64,000 nt of DNA, from assembly GCA_902363145.1 (NCBI GenBank), contig CABIZB010000007.1, forward strand, positions 41,253-105,252, read 5' to 3'. Source of the DNA: Oscillospiraceae bacterium. GTDB lineage: Bacteria; Bacillota; Clostridia; Oscillospirales; Ruminococcaceae. Both the position numbers and the translations under genes were made by a program. Positions 54,001 to 62,663 of this stretch are shown here, piece by piece (the stretch's first letter is position 1; each line of letters starts with the position of its first letter). The notes beneath the pieces are model-generated. The model was not told the DNA's origin. It saw nothing but the letters and a program-made list of their open reading frames with translations, and did not search any database.

Positions 54001-54250
54001 TATTGTATAAAAAATGGTATAATTACGGTGTGGTTTTGTATATTTGAGGCTGAGATGCTGAAAATATACGGAACAGATACGGGCACAGGAATTATGACGG
54101 CCGTAGGGCTGAGAACTGCATATCTGCGGCATATGATATGTGCGGCGGATAGGACGGGCAAATGCAATATCTGCACGAAATGACGTTTTTCTTTGTGGAA
54201 AATTGTACATAATGTGAGACATTGGCTTGCAAATTTGTGAGATATGTATC
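54001..54250. other. Intergenic region with a possible extra transcript
   Basis: About 250 bases. TATAAT at 54013 preceded by TTGTTT could start a transcript, but no coding frame or known RNA is recognised. Confidence 0.35.
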
Positions 54251-54279
54251 TTGAATTTAGCCTGATGTAATGTTATAAT
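54251..54279 (+). promoter_or_regulatory. Promoter of TGN genes 4-5, with inverted repeat near the ribosome site
   Basis: TTGAAT (54251-54256), 17 bases, TATAAT (54274-54279). Just downstream TTGGTAC (54298-54304) and GTACCAA (54311-54317) form an inverted repeat next to the AAGGAGG site. Confidence 0.8.
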
Positions 54280-54332
54280 TACTGTACAAATAAATATTTG
54301 GTACCAAAGTGTACCAAGGAGGAGATAAAATC

Positions 54333-55331
54333 ATGAAAATGAAAAAGGCACTTGCTTCTGTTGCTGCTGTAGCAATGGCTGCATCAATGGTTTCTGCATT
54401 TTCTGTAAGCACCTCTGCTCTTACAGAAGGCACTAAGATCGACTTTGAGGACGGAGATTATTCTTTCGTTTATCTGAACCTTGATGACGGTTCCGATAAC
54501 TCTGTACTTTCCGTTGAGGACTACGATGGTTCCAAGCAGCTGAAGGTTGACGTTCAGCAGACCGGTAAGGTTCCCAAGGTTTGGTTCGACCTCGACAAGA
54601 TCACCACAAGAGAAAACACCGTTCAGATCTCTACTATCGAGATGGATCTTACTTTCGTTCCCAAGAGCGAAACTGAGATGGTAGGCTGGGCAGGCGGCGT
54701 TATCGCTTCCGCAGGCGGATTCGATCAGAACGACACTAAGGGTTCTCAGATCAACCCCAACTGGACTCAGACTGACTGGGCTTCCGAGGACGAGAATGCT
54801 TACACTGAGGGTATGCCCGCTAAGGTTCACGCTACCAAGAAGTTCCTTCTCCCTGCTTCCAAGTACACCACCGAGGGTACCAATCCTTTCTTCGGTATCA
54901 TGAGATGGGCTGCTGATACTAACTATGTAATGTACGTTGATAACATCGTTCTTAAGGATAAGGACGGCAATGCTCTTCCTGTTGGCGTAACTGCTGCTGC
55001 TACCGAAGAGGCTGCTACCACTGAGGAAGCTGCTGCTGAGGAAACAACTGCTGCTGTTGAAGAGACCACCGCTGAAGTAACAGAGGCTGCTACCGAGGCT
55101 GAGGTTGTTGAAGACACTGCTGCTGAAGAGGTTGTTGAGGATACCGCTGCTGAGGAAGTTGCTGCTCCTGCTGAGGAAGTAACTGAGGCTGCTGCTGAAG
55201 AGGTTACCGAGGCTCCCGTTGCTGATACTGCTGCTACTCCCGTTGCTGCTACAGGCAATGCTGCTGTTGCATCTATCGCTGCTGTAATGGCTGTTGCTGG
55301 CGCTGCTGCTGTTATCTCCAAGAGAAAGTAA
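54333..55331 (+). CDS. Secreted TGN-family protein 4 with beta-sandwich domain
   Basis: 332 residues from ATG 54333 (AAGGAGG site). Signal peptide to about residue 30. Domain about 31-215 starts KIDFEDGDYSFVYLNLDDGS and ends MYVDNIVLKDKDGN, matching protein 3. The linker (about 220-300) repeats short acidic units such as TEEAA, EETTAAVE, EVVEDTAAEE and EVTEAA. Ends PVAATGN, hydrophobic AVMAVAGAAAVISKRK. Codon use is that of ribosomal proteins, so it is probably abundant. Confidence 0.72.
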   Translation: MKMKKALASVAAVAMAASMVSAFSVSTSALTEGTKIDFEDGDYSFVYLNLDDGSDNSVLSVEDYDGSKQLKVDVQQTGKVPKVWFDLDKITTRENTVQISTIEMDLTFVPKSETEMVGWAGGVIASAGGFDQNDTKGSQINPNWTQTDWASEDENAYTEGMPAKVHATKKFLLPASKYTTEGTNPFFGIMRWAADTNYVMYVDNIVLKDKDGNALPVGVTAAATEEAATTEEAAAEETTAAVEETTAEVTEAATEAEVVEDTAAEEVVEDTAAEEVAAPAEEVTEAAAEEVTEAPVADTAATPVAATGNAAVASIAAVMAVAGAAAVISKRK

Positions 55332-55439
55332 TCTTACGGAACTTAAATAATTGACGGAACGGTTGATTGGTCTGCTCAGGAGCAGATCTGATCGTTACAT
55401 AAATTTATCGGCTTTATGCCAACAAAGGAGTAAAATATT

Positions 55440-56243
55440 ATGAACATGAAGAAACTTATGGCTGCTTTCACCGCAGCTGCTATGGCTGTAACAATGTCTG
55501 CAGTTAGCGCATTTGCTGCTACTGTAACACTCGACGATGGTTATGTTGGTGCTTGGGGTGCAGGCGCTTGCATTCCTAAGACTGAGCTCGAGGCAATCGG
55601 CGGCGACGTTAAGGTAACTCTCGATATCGAGACCAAGAACCTTGCTAACACTGCTGACCAGTTCCTCCTCGCTCCCATGGATTACGATAACAGCTGGACA
55701 AGAGTTACTGACCAGCTCACTTCCGATACTATGGTTGCTAAGGCTGATGGCTTCATCGTTGTAAAGGAAAATCAGACTTCTGTAGAGTTCGTTATCACTG
55801 CTGATACCATTTCTACTCTCGGCGACAGCGGTCTGGGCTTCCAGGTTCAGAACGTAATCGTTAAGTCTGCTAACCTCGAGGCTGGTGCTCCTGAGGCTGC
55901 TTACACCATCATTGATGAGGATAAGGTTTACGACTACTGCTTCGGCACCGATGAGGCTGCTGCTGAGGACGAGGCTGCTACTGAAGAAGAGGCTGCTCCT
56001 GCAGAGGACGAAGCTGCTGCTGACGAGGCTACTGAGGAAGTAGTTGAGGACGCTGCTGCTGACGAGACTGTTGCTGATGACGCTGCTGTTGAGGAAGTTA
56101 CTGAGGCTGCTGCTGAGGTTACTGAGGCTCCCGCTGCTGACACCACTACTGCTCCTGCTGCTACAGGCAACACTGCTGCTGCTACCATCGCTGTTGTAAT
56201 GGTTGCTGCCGGCGCTGCTGCTCTTATCTCCAAGAGAAAGTAA
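55440..56243 (+). CDS. Secreted TGN-family protein 5
   Basis: 267 residues. Signal peptide to about residue 27 (SAFAA). Domain about 28-165 with TVTLDDGYVGAWGAGACIPK and LGFQVQNVIVKSANLEAG, beta-rich and unlike those of 3 and 4. Acidic Ala/Glu linker (about 172-235), then PAATGN, Ala-rich hydrophobic segment and SKRK, nearly identical to protein 4. No terminator lies between genes 4 and 5, so they are probably co-transcribed. Strong codon bias. Confidence 0.7.
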   Translation: MNMKKLMAAFTAAAMAVTMSAVSAFAATVTLDDGYVGAWGAGACIPKTELEAIGGDVKVTLDIETKNLANTADQFLLAPMDYDNSWTRVTDQLTSDTMVAKADGFIVVKENQTSVEFVITADTISTLGDSGLGFQVQNVIVKSANLEAGAPEAAYTIIDEDKVYDYCFGTDEAAAEDEAATEEEAAPAEDEAAADEATEEVVEDAAADETVADDAAVEEVTEAAAEVTEAPAADTTTAPAATGNTAAATIAVVMVAAGAAALISKRK

Positions 56244-56284
56244 TTTGAGCTTGAATCTGATTTAAGCCAAACAGCTAAGTAATT

Positions 56285-56317
56285 AAAGCCGCTCGGATTT
56301 TCCGGGCGGCTTTTTTA
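56285..56317 (+). terminator. Terminator of TGN gene 5
   Basis: AAAGCCGC-TCGGA and TCCGG-GCGGCTTTTTT form a hairpin with T tail. Confidence 0.85.
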
Positions 56318-56455
56318 TATCTGTTAGAGCAAAATTAAAAATTATGGTGAGATGTTACAGTAAATATAATCAGATTTTAATGAAAAAATATGTAGATTTT
56401 TTCATTACAATATGTTATAATAATTTCAACAGAAAATTTGAAAGGAAAATATCAA

Positions 56456-56650
56456 ATGAATTTTCTTAAAAAAATAAGTGCGGCGATGGTTTCGGCTGCT
56501 GTATGTTTAAGCGGCAATCCCGTTGCTGCGGCTGCCTCACCTGCTACGGGCAACACTGAGAGCAGTACCTATATCATCGTTCTGGTGGTTGCGGGTATCC
56601 TTATAATCGGTGCTGTTGTGGCCGGCATTATCACAAAAAAGAAAAAGTAA
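56456..56650 (+). CDS. Minimal TGN-family protein 6 (64 aa)
   Basis: 64 residues from ATG 56456 (GAAAGGA site). Signal peptide MNFLKKISAAMVSAAVCLSG, a mature part of about a dozen residues (NPVAAAASPATGN), a membrane helix and TKKKK. It is signal plus sorting motif with no domain between, so it could be a small anchor or a processed peptide. It lies 30 bases before the SPFH gene without a terminator, so the two are probably one operon. Confidence 0.65.
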   Translation: MNFLKKISAAMVSAAVCLSGNPVAAAASPATGNTESSTYIIVLVVAGILIIGAVVAGIITKKKK

Positions 56651-56680
56651 TATTTTTAACATTCAAGGAGGATCATTATT

Positions 56681-57940
56681 ATGGGTCTTATTTCGGCTGC
56701 TGTTTCATCCGTTTCAGGCGTACTTTCCGATTCCTGGAAGGAAGTTATCGAACCCGATGATATGAGCGACAGCACCCTGCTTGTAAAGGGCGTTGCTGTT
56801 AAGAAAGGTTCCAACAAGAAGGGAACCGACAACTATGTTTCCAATGGTTCTGTTATACACGTTTATCCCAACACTCTTATGCTCCTTATGGACGGCGGCA
56901 AGATCGTTGACTACAGTGCTCAGGAGGGCTACTATGAGGTAAATAACTCCTCTGCTCCTTCCATCTTCAACGGTGAGCTGAAGGATTCCGTTAAGGAAAC
57001 ATGGAAGAGATTCCAGTTTGGCGGAGTTCCCTCTCAGAAGCAGTATGTTTATTACATCAACACCGCTGAGATCAAGGGCATCAAGTTCGGCACACGCAAC
57101 CCCGTAAACTATTTCGATAATTTCTACAATGCTGAGCTTTTTCTCCGTGCTCACGGTTCATACTCCATCAAGATCACTGACCCTATCAAGTTCTTTACCG
57201 AATTTGCTCCCAAGGGCACTGACAGGATCGAGATAAAGGACCTTTCCGAGCAGCTCTTCAATGAGTTTATGGACGCTCTTCAGTCTGCTATCAATCAGAT
57301 GTCTGTTGACGGCGTGAGAATTTCCGCTATCACATCAAAGTCCAGAGAGCTTTCAAAGTACATGGCTGACGTGCTGGACGCTGACTGGAACGACCTGAGA
57401 GGTATCGAGGTATGCTCCGTTGGTCTGGCAAGCATCTCCTATGACGATGAGTCCAAGGCTCTTATCAACATGAGAAACAAGGGCGCTATGATGAGCGACC
57501 CCACTATCAGAGAGGGATTTGTTCAGTCCTCCGTGGCTCAGGGAATGCAGGCAGCAGGCTCCAACACAAGCGGCGCTGCAAATGCTTTCATGGGTATGGG
57601 CATGGGTATGAACGCAGCGGGCGGATTTATGAGCGCTGCTTCCCAGACAAATGCGGCTCAGATGGCACAACAGCAGGCAGCTCAGCAGGCTGCACAGCAG
57701 AATCAGGCAGCTAACGGCTGGAAGTGCTCCTGCGGAACTGTAAATACAGGCAACTTCTGTTCCGGCTGCGGCTCCAAAAAGCCTGAGAACACAAGCTGGA
57801 CCTGCTCCTGCGGTACGACAAATACGGGCAGATTCTGCTCCAACTGCGGCTCTCCCAAGCCTGCAGGCGAGTGGGTATGCTCCTGCGGCACAAAGAACAC
57901 AGGCAACTTCTGCTCAGGCTGCGGCGCAAAGAGACAGTAA
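56681..57940 (+). CDS. SPFH-domain protein with three zinc ribbons (YdjI-like)
   Basis: 419 residues, no signal peptide. Residues about 20-280 form an SPFH/virion-core-like domain with FGTRNPVNYFDNFYNAELFL and RAHGSYSIKITDPIKFF. A Gln/Ala/Met-rich linker follows (about 290-345), then three CSCG...CSxCG zinc ribbons (about 349-419). This is the architecture of Bacillus YdjI, which works with YdjG, YdjH and the PspA homologue YdjF at the membrane. GGAGG site. A UUCG-type terminator separates it from the next gene. Confidence 0.8.
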   Translation: MGLISAAVSSVSGVLSDSWKEVIEPDDMSDSTLLVKGVAVKKGSNKKGTDNYVSNGSVIHVYPNTLMLLMDGGKIVDYSAQEGYYEVNNSSAPSIFNGELKDSVKETWKRFQFGGVPSQKQYVYYINTAEIKGIKFGTRNPVNYFDNFYNAELFLRAHGSYSIKITDPIKFFTEFAPKGTDRIEIKDLSEQLFNEFMDALQSAINQMSVDGVRISAITSKSRELSKYMADVLDADWNDLRGIEVCSVGLASISYDDESKALINMRNKGAMMSDPTIREGFVQSSVAQGMQAAGSNTSGAANAFMGMGMGMNAAGGFMSAASQTNAAQMAQQQAAQQAAQQNQAANGWKCSCGTVNTGNFCSGCGSKKPENTSWTCSCGTTNTGRFCSNCGSPKPAGEWVCSCGTKNTGNFCSGCGAKRQ

Positions 57941-57966
57941 CCGTAAGGCAATGCCGAATAGTATAG

Positions 57967-57996
57967 AAAGGGCGCCTTCGGGCGTCCTTTTTTAAA
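57967..57996 (+). terminator. Terminator with UUCG tetraloop
   Basis: AAAGGGCGCC, loop TTCG, GGCGTCCTTT, then T residues, with a C-G closing pair. Confidence 0.85.
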
Positions 57997-58030
57997 GCTT
58001 CTGATATTGAAAGAAAGGTTATAACACAAA

Positions 58031-59089
58031 ATGGACAACTCCACCGTTTCGTACAAATGCCCTAACTGCGGCGGCGAGCTGGTGTTTGACGCTGACAGGC
58101 AGAAATTTATATGCGGTTGGTGCTGCTCGGATTTCAGCGCTGATAAGATAAAGTCATGCGCTCATGCTGACGCTCAGGACAGCGAAAAGGCGGCTGCTGC
58201 GGAGCAGTTTGCACAGGATACGGACGTTTACATATGCTCCAGCTGCGGTGCGGAGATCATCTGCGACCACAACACGGCGGCAAGCTTCTGCTACTACTGC
58301 CACAATCCTGTTACTCTGAAAGGCAGGCTTGAGGGGGATTATCGTCCCGAAAAGCTTATCCCTTTCAAGATCGCCCGTGAAAAGGCGGAGGAGATATTCA
58401 GAAAGCAGTGCTCGCACAAGTGGTTTTTGCCCTTTGATTTTGTGAGCAGCGGACAGATCGAGAAAATGGTGGGACTGTATGTTCCTTTCTGGCTGGCGGA
58501 CTGCGATGCAGAGGCACGTCTCACGGCTGAGGGAGTGAATGTCAGCAGCTATACAAGCGGCAGAACTACATATACTACCACAAAAATATATGACGTTGAG
58601 CGTGAGGGCAAGTTCCATTATGACGGCATTCCCGCTGATGGCTCTAAGAAGATAGACGACCAGATAATGGACGCTATCGAGCCGTTTGACTACAATGGTC
58701 TGGTGGATTTCGACATGGCATATCTGTCGGGATTTTTTTGCGACAAGTATGACGTTGGCAAGGTCGATGTGCTTCTGCGCATAAAGGAAAAGGTGGAGGC
58801 GGCTGCTATCAACGTGCTGAGAGCTGATATAAGCGGCTATACGACGGTCAGGGTAAAGAGAAAGGTCGTAAGAATGCTTGGCACAGACTGGCATTATATG
58901 ACGCTGCCTGTGTGGTTTATGAACTACAGGCACGGCGGCAAAAACTACAACTTTGCAATAAACGGCCAGACGGGCAAGGTGGCAGGCATATATCCCGTTT
59001 CGGGGGGGAAGCTTGCCGTATTTATGGCTCTTATGGCGGCCATTGTGGGCATTGCAGGCTATTTTCTGGGGGTGTATATGGGTTGGTAA
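58031..59089 (+). CDS. YdjG-like zinc-ribbon membrane protein
   Basis: 352 residues. Two zinc ribbons, CPNCGGELVFDADRQKFICGWC (split as CPNCGG and ICGWCC, about 9-32) and CSSCGAEIICDHN with CYYCHNPV (about 73-98). The middle domain (about 100-320) has VGLYVPFWLADCDAEARL and WFMNYRHGGKNYNFAINGQT; a membrane helix (about 328-348) ends the protein. It resembles Bacillus YdjG. Follows the SPFH gene and overlaps the TPM gene by 7 bases. Confidence 0.75.
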   Translation: MDNSTVSYKCPNCGGELVFDADRQKFICGWCCSDFSADKIKSCAHADAQDSEKAAAAEQFAQDTDVYICSSCGAEIICDHNTAASFCYYCHNPVTLKGRLEGDYRPEKLIPFKIAREKAEEIFRKQCSHKWFLPFDFVSSGQIEKMVGLYVPFWLADCDAEARLTAEGVNVSSYTSGRTTYTTTKIYDVEREGKFHYDGIPADGSKKIDDQIMDAIEPFDYNGLVDFDMAYLSGFFCDKYDVGKVDVLLRIKEKVEAAAINVLRADISGYTTVRVKRKVVRMLGTDWHYMTLPVWFMNYRHGGKNYNFAINGQTGKVAGIYPVSGGKLAVFMALMAAIVGIAGYFLGVYMGW

Positions 59090-59820
59090 CGGTAAGGTAT
59101 TTGGCGGCGCTTCTGCTGGCTGCTGCGGCTGTTATATTGTGTGCTCCCGCTGCTTATGGCCAGGTGCTTTTGAACGACAAGGCAGACTTGTATTCCGATG
59201 AGCAGGAGACTTCCATTATCTCCATGATGGAGGACGCTTCGGAGAAAACGGGCTGGAACTTCGGCATTGTTACGCTTAACGTTGACTACAGCTCGGGCGA
59301 GGCTGCTCGGAGCAGGGCTGAGAAGATCTATGACGAAACATTCGGACGTGATTCCTCGGGCGTATTGTTTTTGTGCGATGTGGGCTACCGTCACTTTGTT
59401 ATCGCAGGTGATGCGGAAAAATACGTCAGCGGCAGACGGTTTGACAAAATGGTCAGCAGGATAAAAACGCTTTATTTTGACTATGACGACATGGGCTGCG
59501 CCAGAACGTTCGTAAATTCCGTTGTGGACTGCTACAACATGGGCGAGTTGAAGGCGTCGGAAAAAATATCGGGAACGGCTGTCATAACGGCGGTGTTCAT
59601 TGGTCTGGTGGCTGCGGGCGTGACGTGCTGCATTGTTATACACATATATAAGACCTACCCCAAGACGGACGCAGGCGTTTATATGGACGCAAAAAAATCA
59701 GATATTTACACGAGAAACGACATTTTTCTGAGGCAGTTTACTACCTCCCACACCAACTCGTCCTCGGGCGGTGGAGGCGGCGGTCATCACGGAGGCGGCG
59801 GCTTCGGCGGTCACAGATAA
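59083..59820 (+). CDS. TPM-domain membrane protein (YdjH/YgcG-like)
   Basis: 245 residues from TTG 59083, inside the end of the previous gene, GGGGGTG about 10 bases upstream. Signal peptide to AYGQ (about 25). TPM domain about 28-165: LLNDKADLYSDEQETSIISM, WNFGIVTLNV and GVLFLCDVGYRHFVIAGDA. A membrane helix (about 167-192) and a C-terminal GGGGGGHHGGGGFGGHR tail. This is the YdjH type. Together with the two previous genes it reconstitutes ydjI-ydjG-ydjH, without a PspA gene in the window. Confidence 0.75.
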   Translation: MVTVRYLAALLLAAAAVILCAPAAYGQVLLNDKADLYSDEQETSIISMMEDASEKTGWNFGIVTLNVDYSSGEAARSRAEKIYDETFGRDSSGVLFLCDVGYRHFVIAGDAEKYVSGRRFDKMVSRIKTLYFDYDDMGCARTFVNSVVDCYNMGELKASEKISGTAVITAVFIGLVAAGVTCCIVIHIYKTYPKTDAGVYMDAKKSDIYTRNDIFLRQFTTSHTNSSSGGGGGGHHGGGGFGGHR

Positions 59821-59849
59821 TAATACGGAAATACGGAGAGAAATGGGCT

Positions 59850-60497
59850 ATGACGGAAATTCTTGCTTCGGAGCTGTTTTGCGACATTGACGAAAAGGCT
59901 GCGGAGGATATTATCGGCGAGCTTGGCGCATACGAACGTGAGTATGCGCCGGGGGAACGGATATTTTCAGACGGTGACAAAACGACTGCGGCAGGCATTG
60001 TTATAAGCGGTATTGTCTGCATTGAAAATGTGGATTTCAGGGGAAACACCAACCTTATCGCACGGCTTGGCAGGGGAGATATCTTCGGCGAGGCTTTTGC
60101 TGCGGCATCAGTTCCAATGCGTGTTGATGTTACGGCGGCGGAGCAGAGCCGTATTCTTTTTGTGCCTGTAAACGGGTTGTTTTTATCGTCTGAGCTGCCC
60201 CTTATGGGCAGAATGAGAGAGAATTTCATCAGGCTGCTGGCGGAGAAAAATGTTATGCTTTCCGCAAAGCTTGAATGTATCTCCAAGCGGACTGTGCGTG
60301 AAAAGGTCATGACCTTTCTTTCCATGCAGGCGGCAAGGGGCAGAGAATTTGACATTCCCTTTGACCGCCAGCAGATGGCGGACTACCTCTGCACCGACCG
60401 CAGCGCTCTTTCGGCGGAGCTTTCACGGCTGAAAAAAGAGGGCATCATCGACTTCAGGAAAAATCATTTTGTACTTATGGACGCAGAGAATAAATAA
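59850..60497 (+). CDS. Crp/Fnr-family transcriptional regulator
   Basis: 215 residues. Cyclic-nucleotide-binding-like domain (about 20-140) with RLGRGDIFGEAFAAAS, a long helix and a helix-turn-helix FDRQQMADYLCTDRSALSAE (about 169-188). No Cys pattern for an Fnr iron-sulfur cluster, so it is probably not an oxygen sensor of the Fnr type. It follows the TPM gene by 29 bases and may belong to its operon. Confidence 0.88.
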   Translation: MTEILASELFCDIDEKAAEDIIGELGAYEREYAPGERIFSDGDKTTAAGIVISGIVCIENVDFRGNTNLIARLGRGDIFGEAFAAASVPMRVDVTAAEQSRILFVPVNGLFLSSELPLMGRMRENFIRLLAEKNVMLSAKLECISKRTVREKVMTFLSMQAARGREFDIPFDRQQMADYLCTDRSALSAELSRLKKEGIIDFRKNHFVLMDAENK

Positions 60498-60519
60498 TGA
60501 AAGGTTCGGGGAGTGGAAA

Positions 60520-61332
60520 ATGGGTTATTCATCGGACAGAATGATTTTTGATCTATCTTATGCGCAGATAGATGAGGTGCGTTTTGACGGCGATGATATG
60601 ATAATGCTGGTCAGCGGGGCTTCTGCCGAAAATGAGGATAATGAAAAGAAATGCGTCATTCCAAGGCTTGAAATGAGGTTCATTGGATATTCCTTCGGCA
60701 AAATCGTCAGCATCGGCAGGAAGCTGCTGAGGGACGGAAAGGTATATGAAAATAAGGACAAGTCCCTTTACCGCAGCGAGGTAGAGGATTTTAAGCATAT
60801 GCTTGAAACAGAAACCGGGGAGGCGATTTCTCTCAAAGTTTCCGACAGAAAGGCTCTGGCGGAGATATTCTTTGAGGACGGAATCTCTATATATTCTGCG
60901 GAGATATTCGGCAGATTTTATGCCTGCTGGGACTGCTTCGGCGATGAGGTAAAGAAAAAGCGCAGGACACTAAGGGAGATATCCGAGCAGATAATGACAG
61001 AGATACCTGCGGCGGCGCTTGCCATCGGGCACAAAGACACGCCAAGACTTGCGAAGATAATTTGTGCGGTGGCGGTGGGCTATGCCCTGTCACCCATTGA
61101 CCTTATCCCCGATTTTGTGCCTGTTATAGGGTACATTGATGATATAATCGTGCTGTGGGGACTTATATACATGGCGGTGCGGCTTATCCCCGACGATGTT
61201 ATGGAGGAATGCCGTGAAAAATCACGGGGAATGTGGGATAACGGAAAGCCAAAGAAATGGTATTACGGACTGCCTGTAATAATCATCTGGCTTATAATTA
61301 TCGCTCTCATAATTTCGGCAATAATCAAGTAA
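60520..61332 (+). CDS. DUF1232 (YkvA-like) membrane protein
   Basis: 270 residues from ATG 60520 (GGGGAG site); the earlier ATG overlaps the regulator gene. The conserved DUF1232 core is VGYALSPIDLIPDFVPVIGY followed by IDDIIVLWGL (about 186-215). A C-terminal membrane helix (about 245-268, LPVIIIWLIIIALIISAIIK) ends it. The first 150 residues match nothing I know. Function unknown; probably in the same operon as the Crp/Fnr gene. Confidence 0.75.
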   Translation: MGYSSDRMIFDLSYAQIDEVRFDGDDMIMLVSGASAENEDNEKKCVIPRLEMRFIGYSFGKIVSIGRKLLRDGKVYENKDKSLYRSEVEDFKHMLETETGEAISLKVSDRKALAEIFFEDGISIYSAEIFGRFYACWDCFGDEVKKKRRTLREISEQIMTEIPAAALAIGHKDTPRLAKIICAVAVGYALSPIDLIPDFVPVIGYIDDIIVLWGLIYMAVRLIPDDVMEECREKSRGMWDNGKPKKWYYGLPVIIIWLIIIALIISAIIK

Positions 61333-61390
61333 ACTGCTGGGCGGATTTGCGGACAGGTGCTGTGCTATAATAAAATTAAGATAAGGCTTA

Positions 61391-61419
61391 TTGAAATCAT
61401 CGGGCGGATATGATATAAT
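61391..61419 (+). promoter_or_regulatory. recA promoter
   Basis: TTGAAA (61391-61396), 17 bases, TATAAT (61414-61419). No GAAC...GTTC-type LexA box is seen around it. Confidence 0.8.
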
Positions 61420-61451
61420 TATCCTTATGATATGCTTTAGGAGGAGTTACC

Positions 61452-62663
61452 ATGGCTGAAAAGAAAAAAGAAGCTAAACAGGTGCCTGTGAGACTTGCTA
61501 CCGCTGAGGAGAAGAAAAAGGCACTTGACGCTGCGATCGCACATATAGAAAAGACCTACGGAAAGGGCGCTGTAATGAAGCTGGGCAAGGCTCCCGATTA
61601 CAACGTTGACGTTATCCCCACAGGCTCTATGACGCTGGATATGGCGCTGGGCATCGGCGGCGTTCCCAGAGGACGTATCGTTGAGATATACGGCCCCGAA
61701 AGCTCAGGTAAGACTACTGTTGCCCTGCACGTTGCGGCTCAGGCGCAGAAGCTTGGCGGCGAGGTGGCTTTCATCGACGTTGAGCACGCTCTTGACCCTG
61801 TATATGCAAAGGCTCTGGGCGTTGATATAGACAATCTGCTGGTATCACAGCCTGACAGCGGCGAGCAGGCTCTGGAAATTGCCGAGGCCCTAGTACGTTC
61901 GGGCGCTATCGACTGCATCGTGCTGGACTCCGTTGCGGCTATGGTAACAAAGGCTGAGATCGAGGGCGACATGGGCGACACTCATGTGGGTCTGCTGGCA
62001 CGCCTTATGTCACAGGCTATGAGAAAGCTTACTTCCGTTATTTCAAAATCAAACTGCGTTGCTATCTTCATCAATCAGGTTCGTGAGAAAATAGGCGTTG
62101 TTTACGGCAACCCTGAGACCACCCCCGGCGGACGTGCGCTGAAATTCTACAGCTCCGTAAGAATCGAGGTAAGAAAGGGCGAGCCTATCAAGAACGGCGC
62201 TGAGATAATCGGTGCAAGGACAAAGTGCAAGGTCGTTAAGAACAAGGTGGCTCCTCCCTTTAAGGAGTGCGAGTTCGATATGATGTTCGGTCAGGGTATC
62301 GACCGTGTGGGCGAGGTGTGCGACCTGGCTGTTGATCTTGATATCATCAAGAAGAGCGGCGCATGGTTCTCCTACAATGGTCAGAAGATCGGTCAGGGCC
62401 GTGAGAATGCCAAGGAATATCTGCGCTCCAATCCCGATATCATGAAGGAGATCGAGGAGAAGGTCAAGGAAAACAGCGCAAATATTGTTATGGTATCAAA
62501 GAAGAGCAAGAAGGCTGCTGCAAAGAATGCGGCTTCCCAGAGTGCTGCCGATAATACAGATGAGGTTGAGGCTGCTGAGGCTTCTGAGCCAACTGCGGCT
62601 ATCGACATCGACATTGACGCCGATGACGATTACGAGGAGTTCACTCCCGTGGATACTGACTGA
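61452..62663 (+). CDS. recA: Recombinase RecA
   Basis: 403 residues. Walker [15 protein letters not shown] (about 78-91), [15 protein letters not shown] (about 158-172), the L2 loop [20 protein letters not shown]. The core is typical; the C-terminal 55 residues are an extra Ala/Lys then acidic tail, longer than the usual 350-residue form. Central to homologous recombination and the SOS response. recX overlaps its stop codon. Confidence 0.97.
   Translation: MAEKKKEAKQVPVRLATAEEKKKALDAAIAHIEKTYGKGAVMKLGKAPDYNVDVIPTGSMTLDMALGIGGVPRGRIVEIYGPESSGKTTVALHVAAQAQKLGGEVAFIDVEHALDPVYAKALGVDIDNLLVSQPDSGEQALEIAEALVRSGAIDCIVLDSVAAMVTKAEIEGDMGDTHVGLLARLMSQAMRKLTSVISKSNCVAIFINQVREKIGVVYGNPETTPGGRALKFYSSVRIEVRKGEPIKNGAEIIGARTKCKVVKNKVAPPFKECEFDMMFGQGIDRVGEVCDLAVDLDIIKKSGAWFSYNGQKIGQGRENAKEYLRSNPDIMKEIEEKVKENSANIVMVSKKSKKAAAKNAASQSAADNTDEVEAAEASEPTAAIDIDIDADDDYEEFTPVDTD

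Noticed and set aside
54025..54120. Stretch with CTGAGATG, GAACAGAT and CGTAGGG that recalls a TPP riboswitch
   Set aside because: The spacing and the conserved ACCTGAT...CCAGCGTAGGGA core do not fit, and the next gene is a surface protein with its own promoter downstream.
61333..61451. Search for a LexA box upstream of recA
   Set aside because: No GAAC-(4-7)-GTTC arrangement is present near the promoter.
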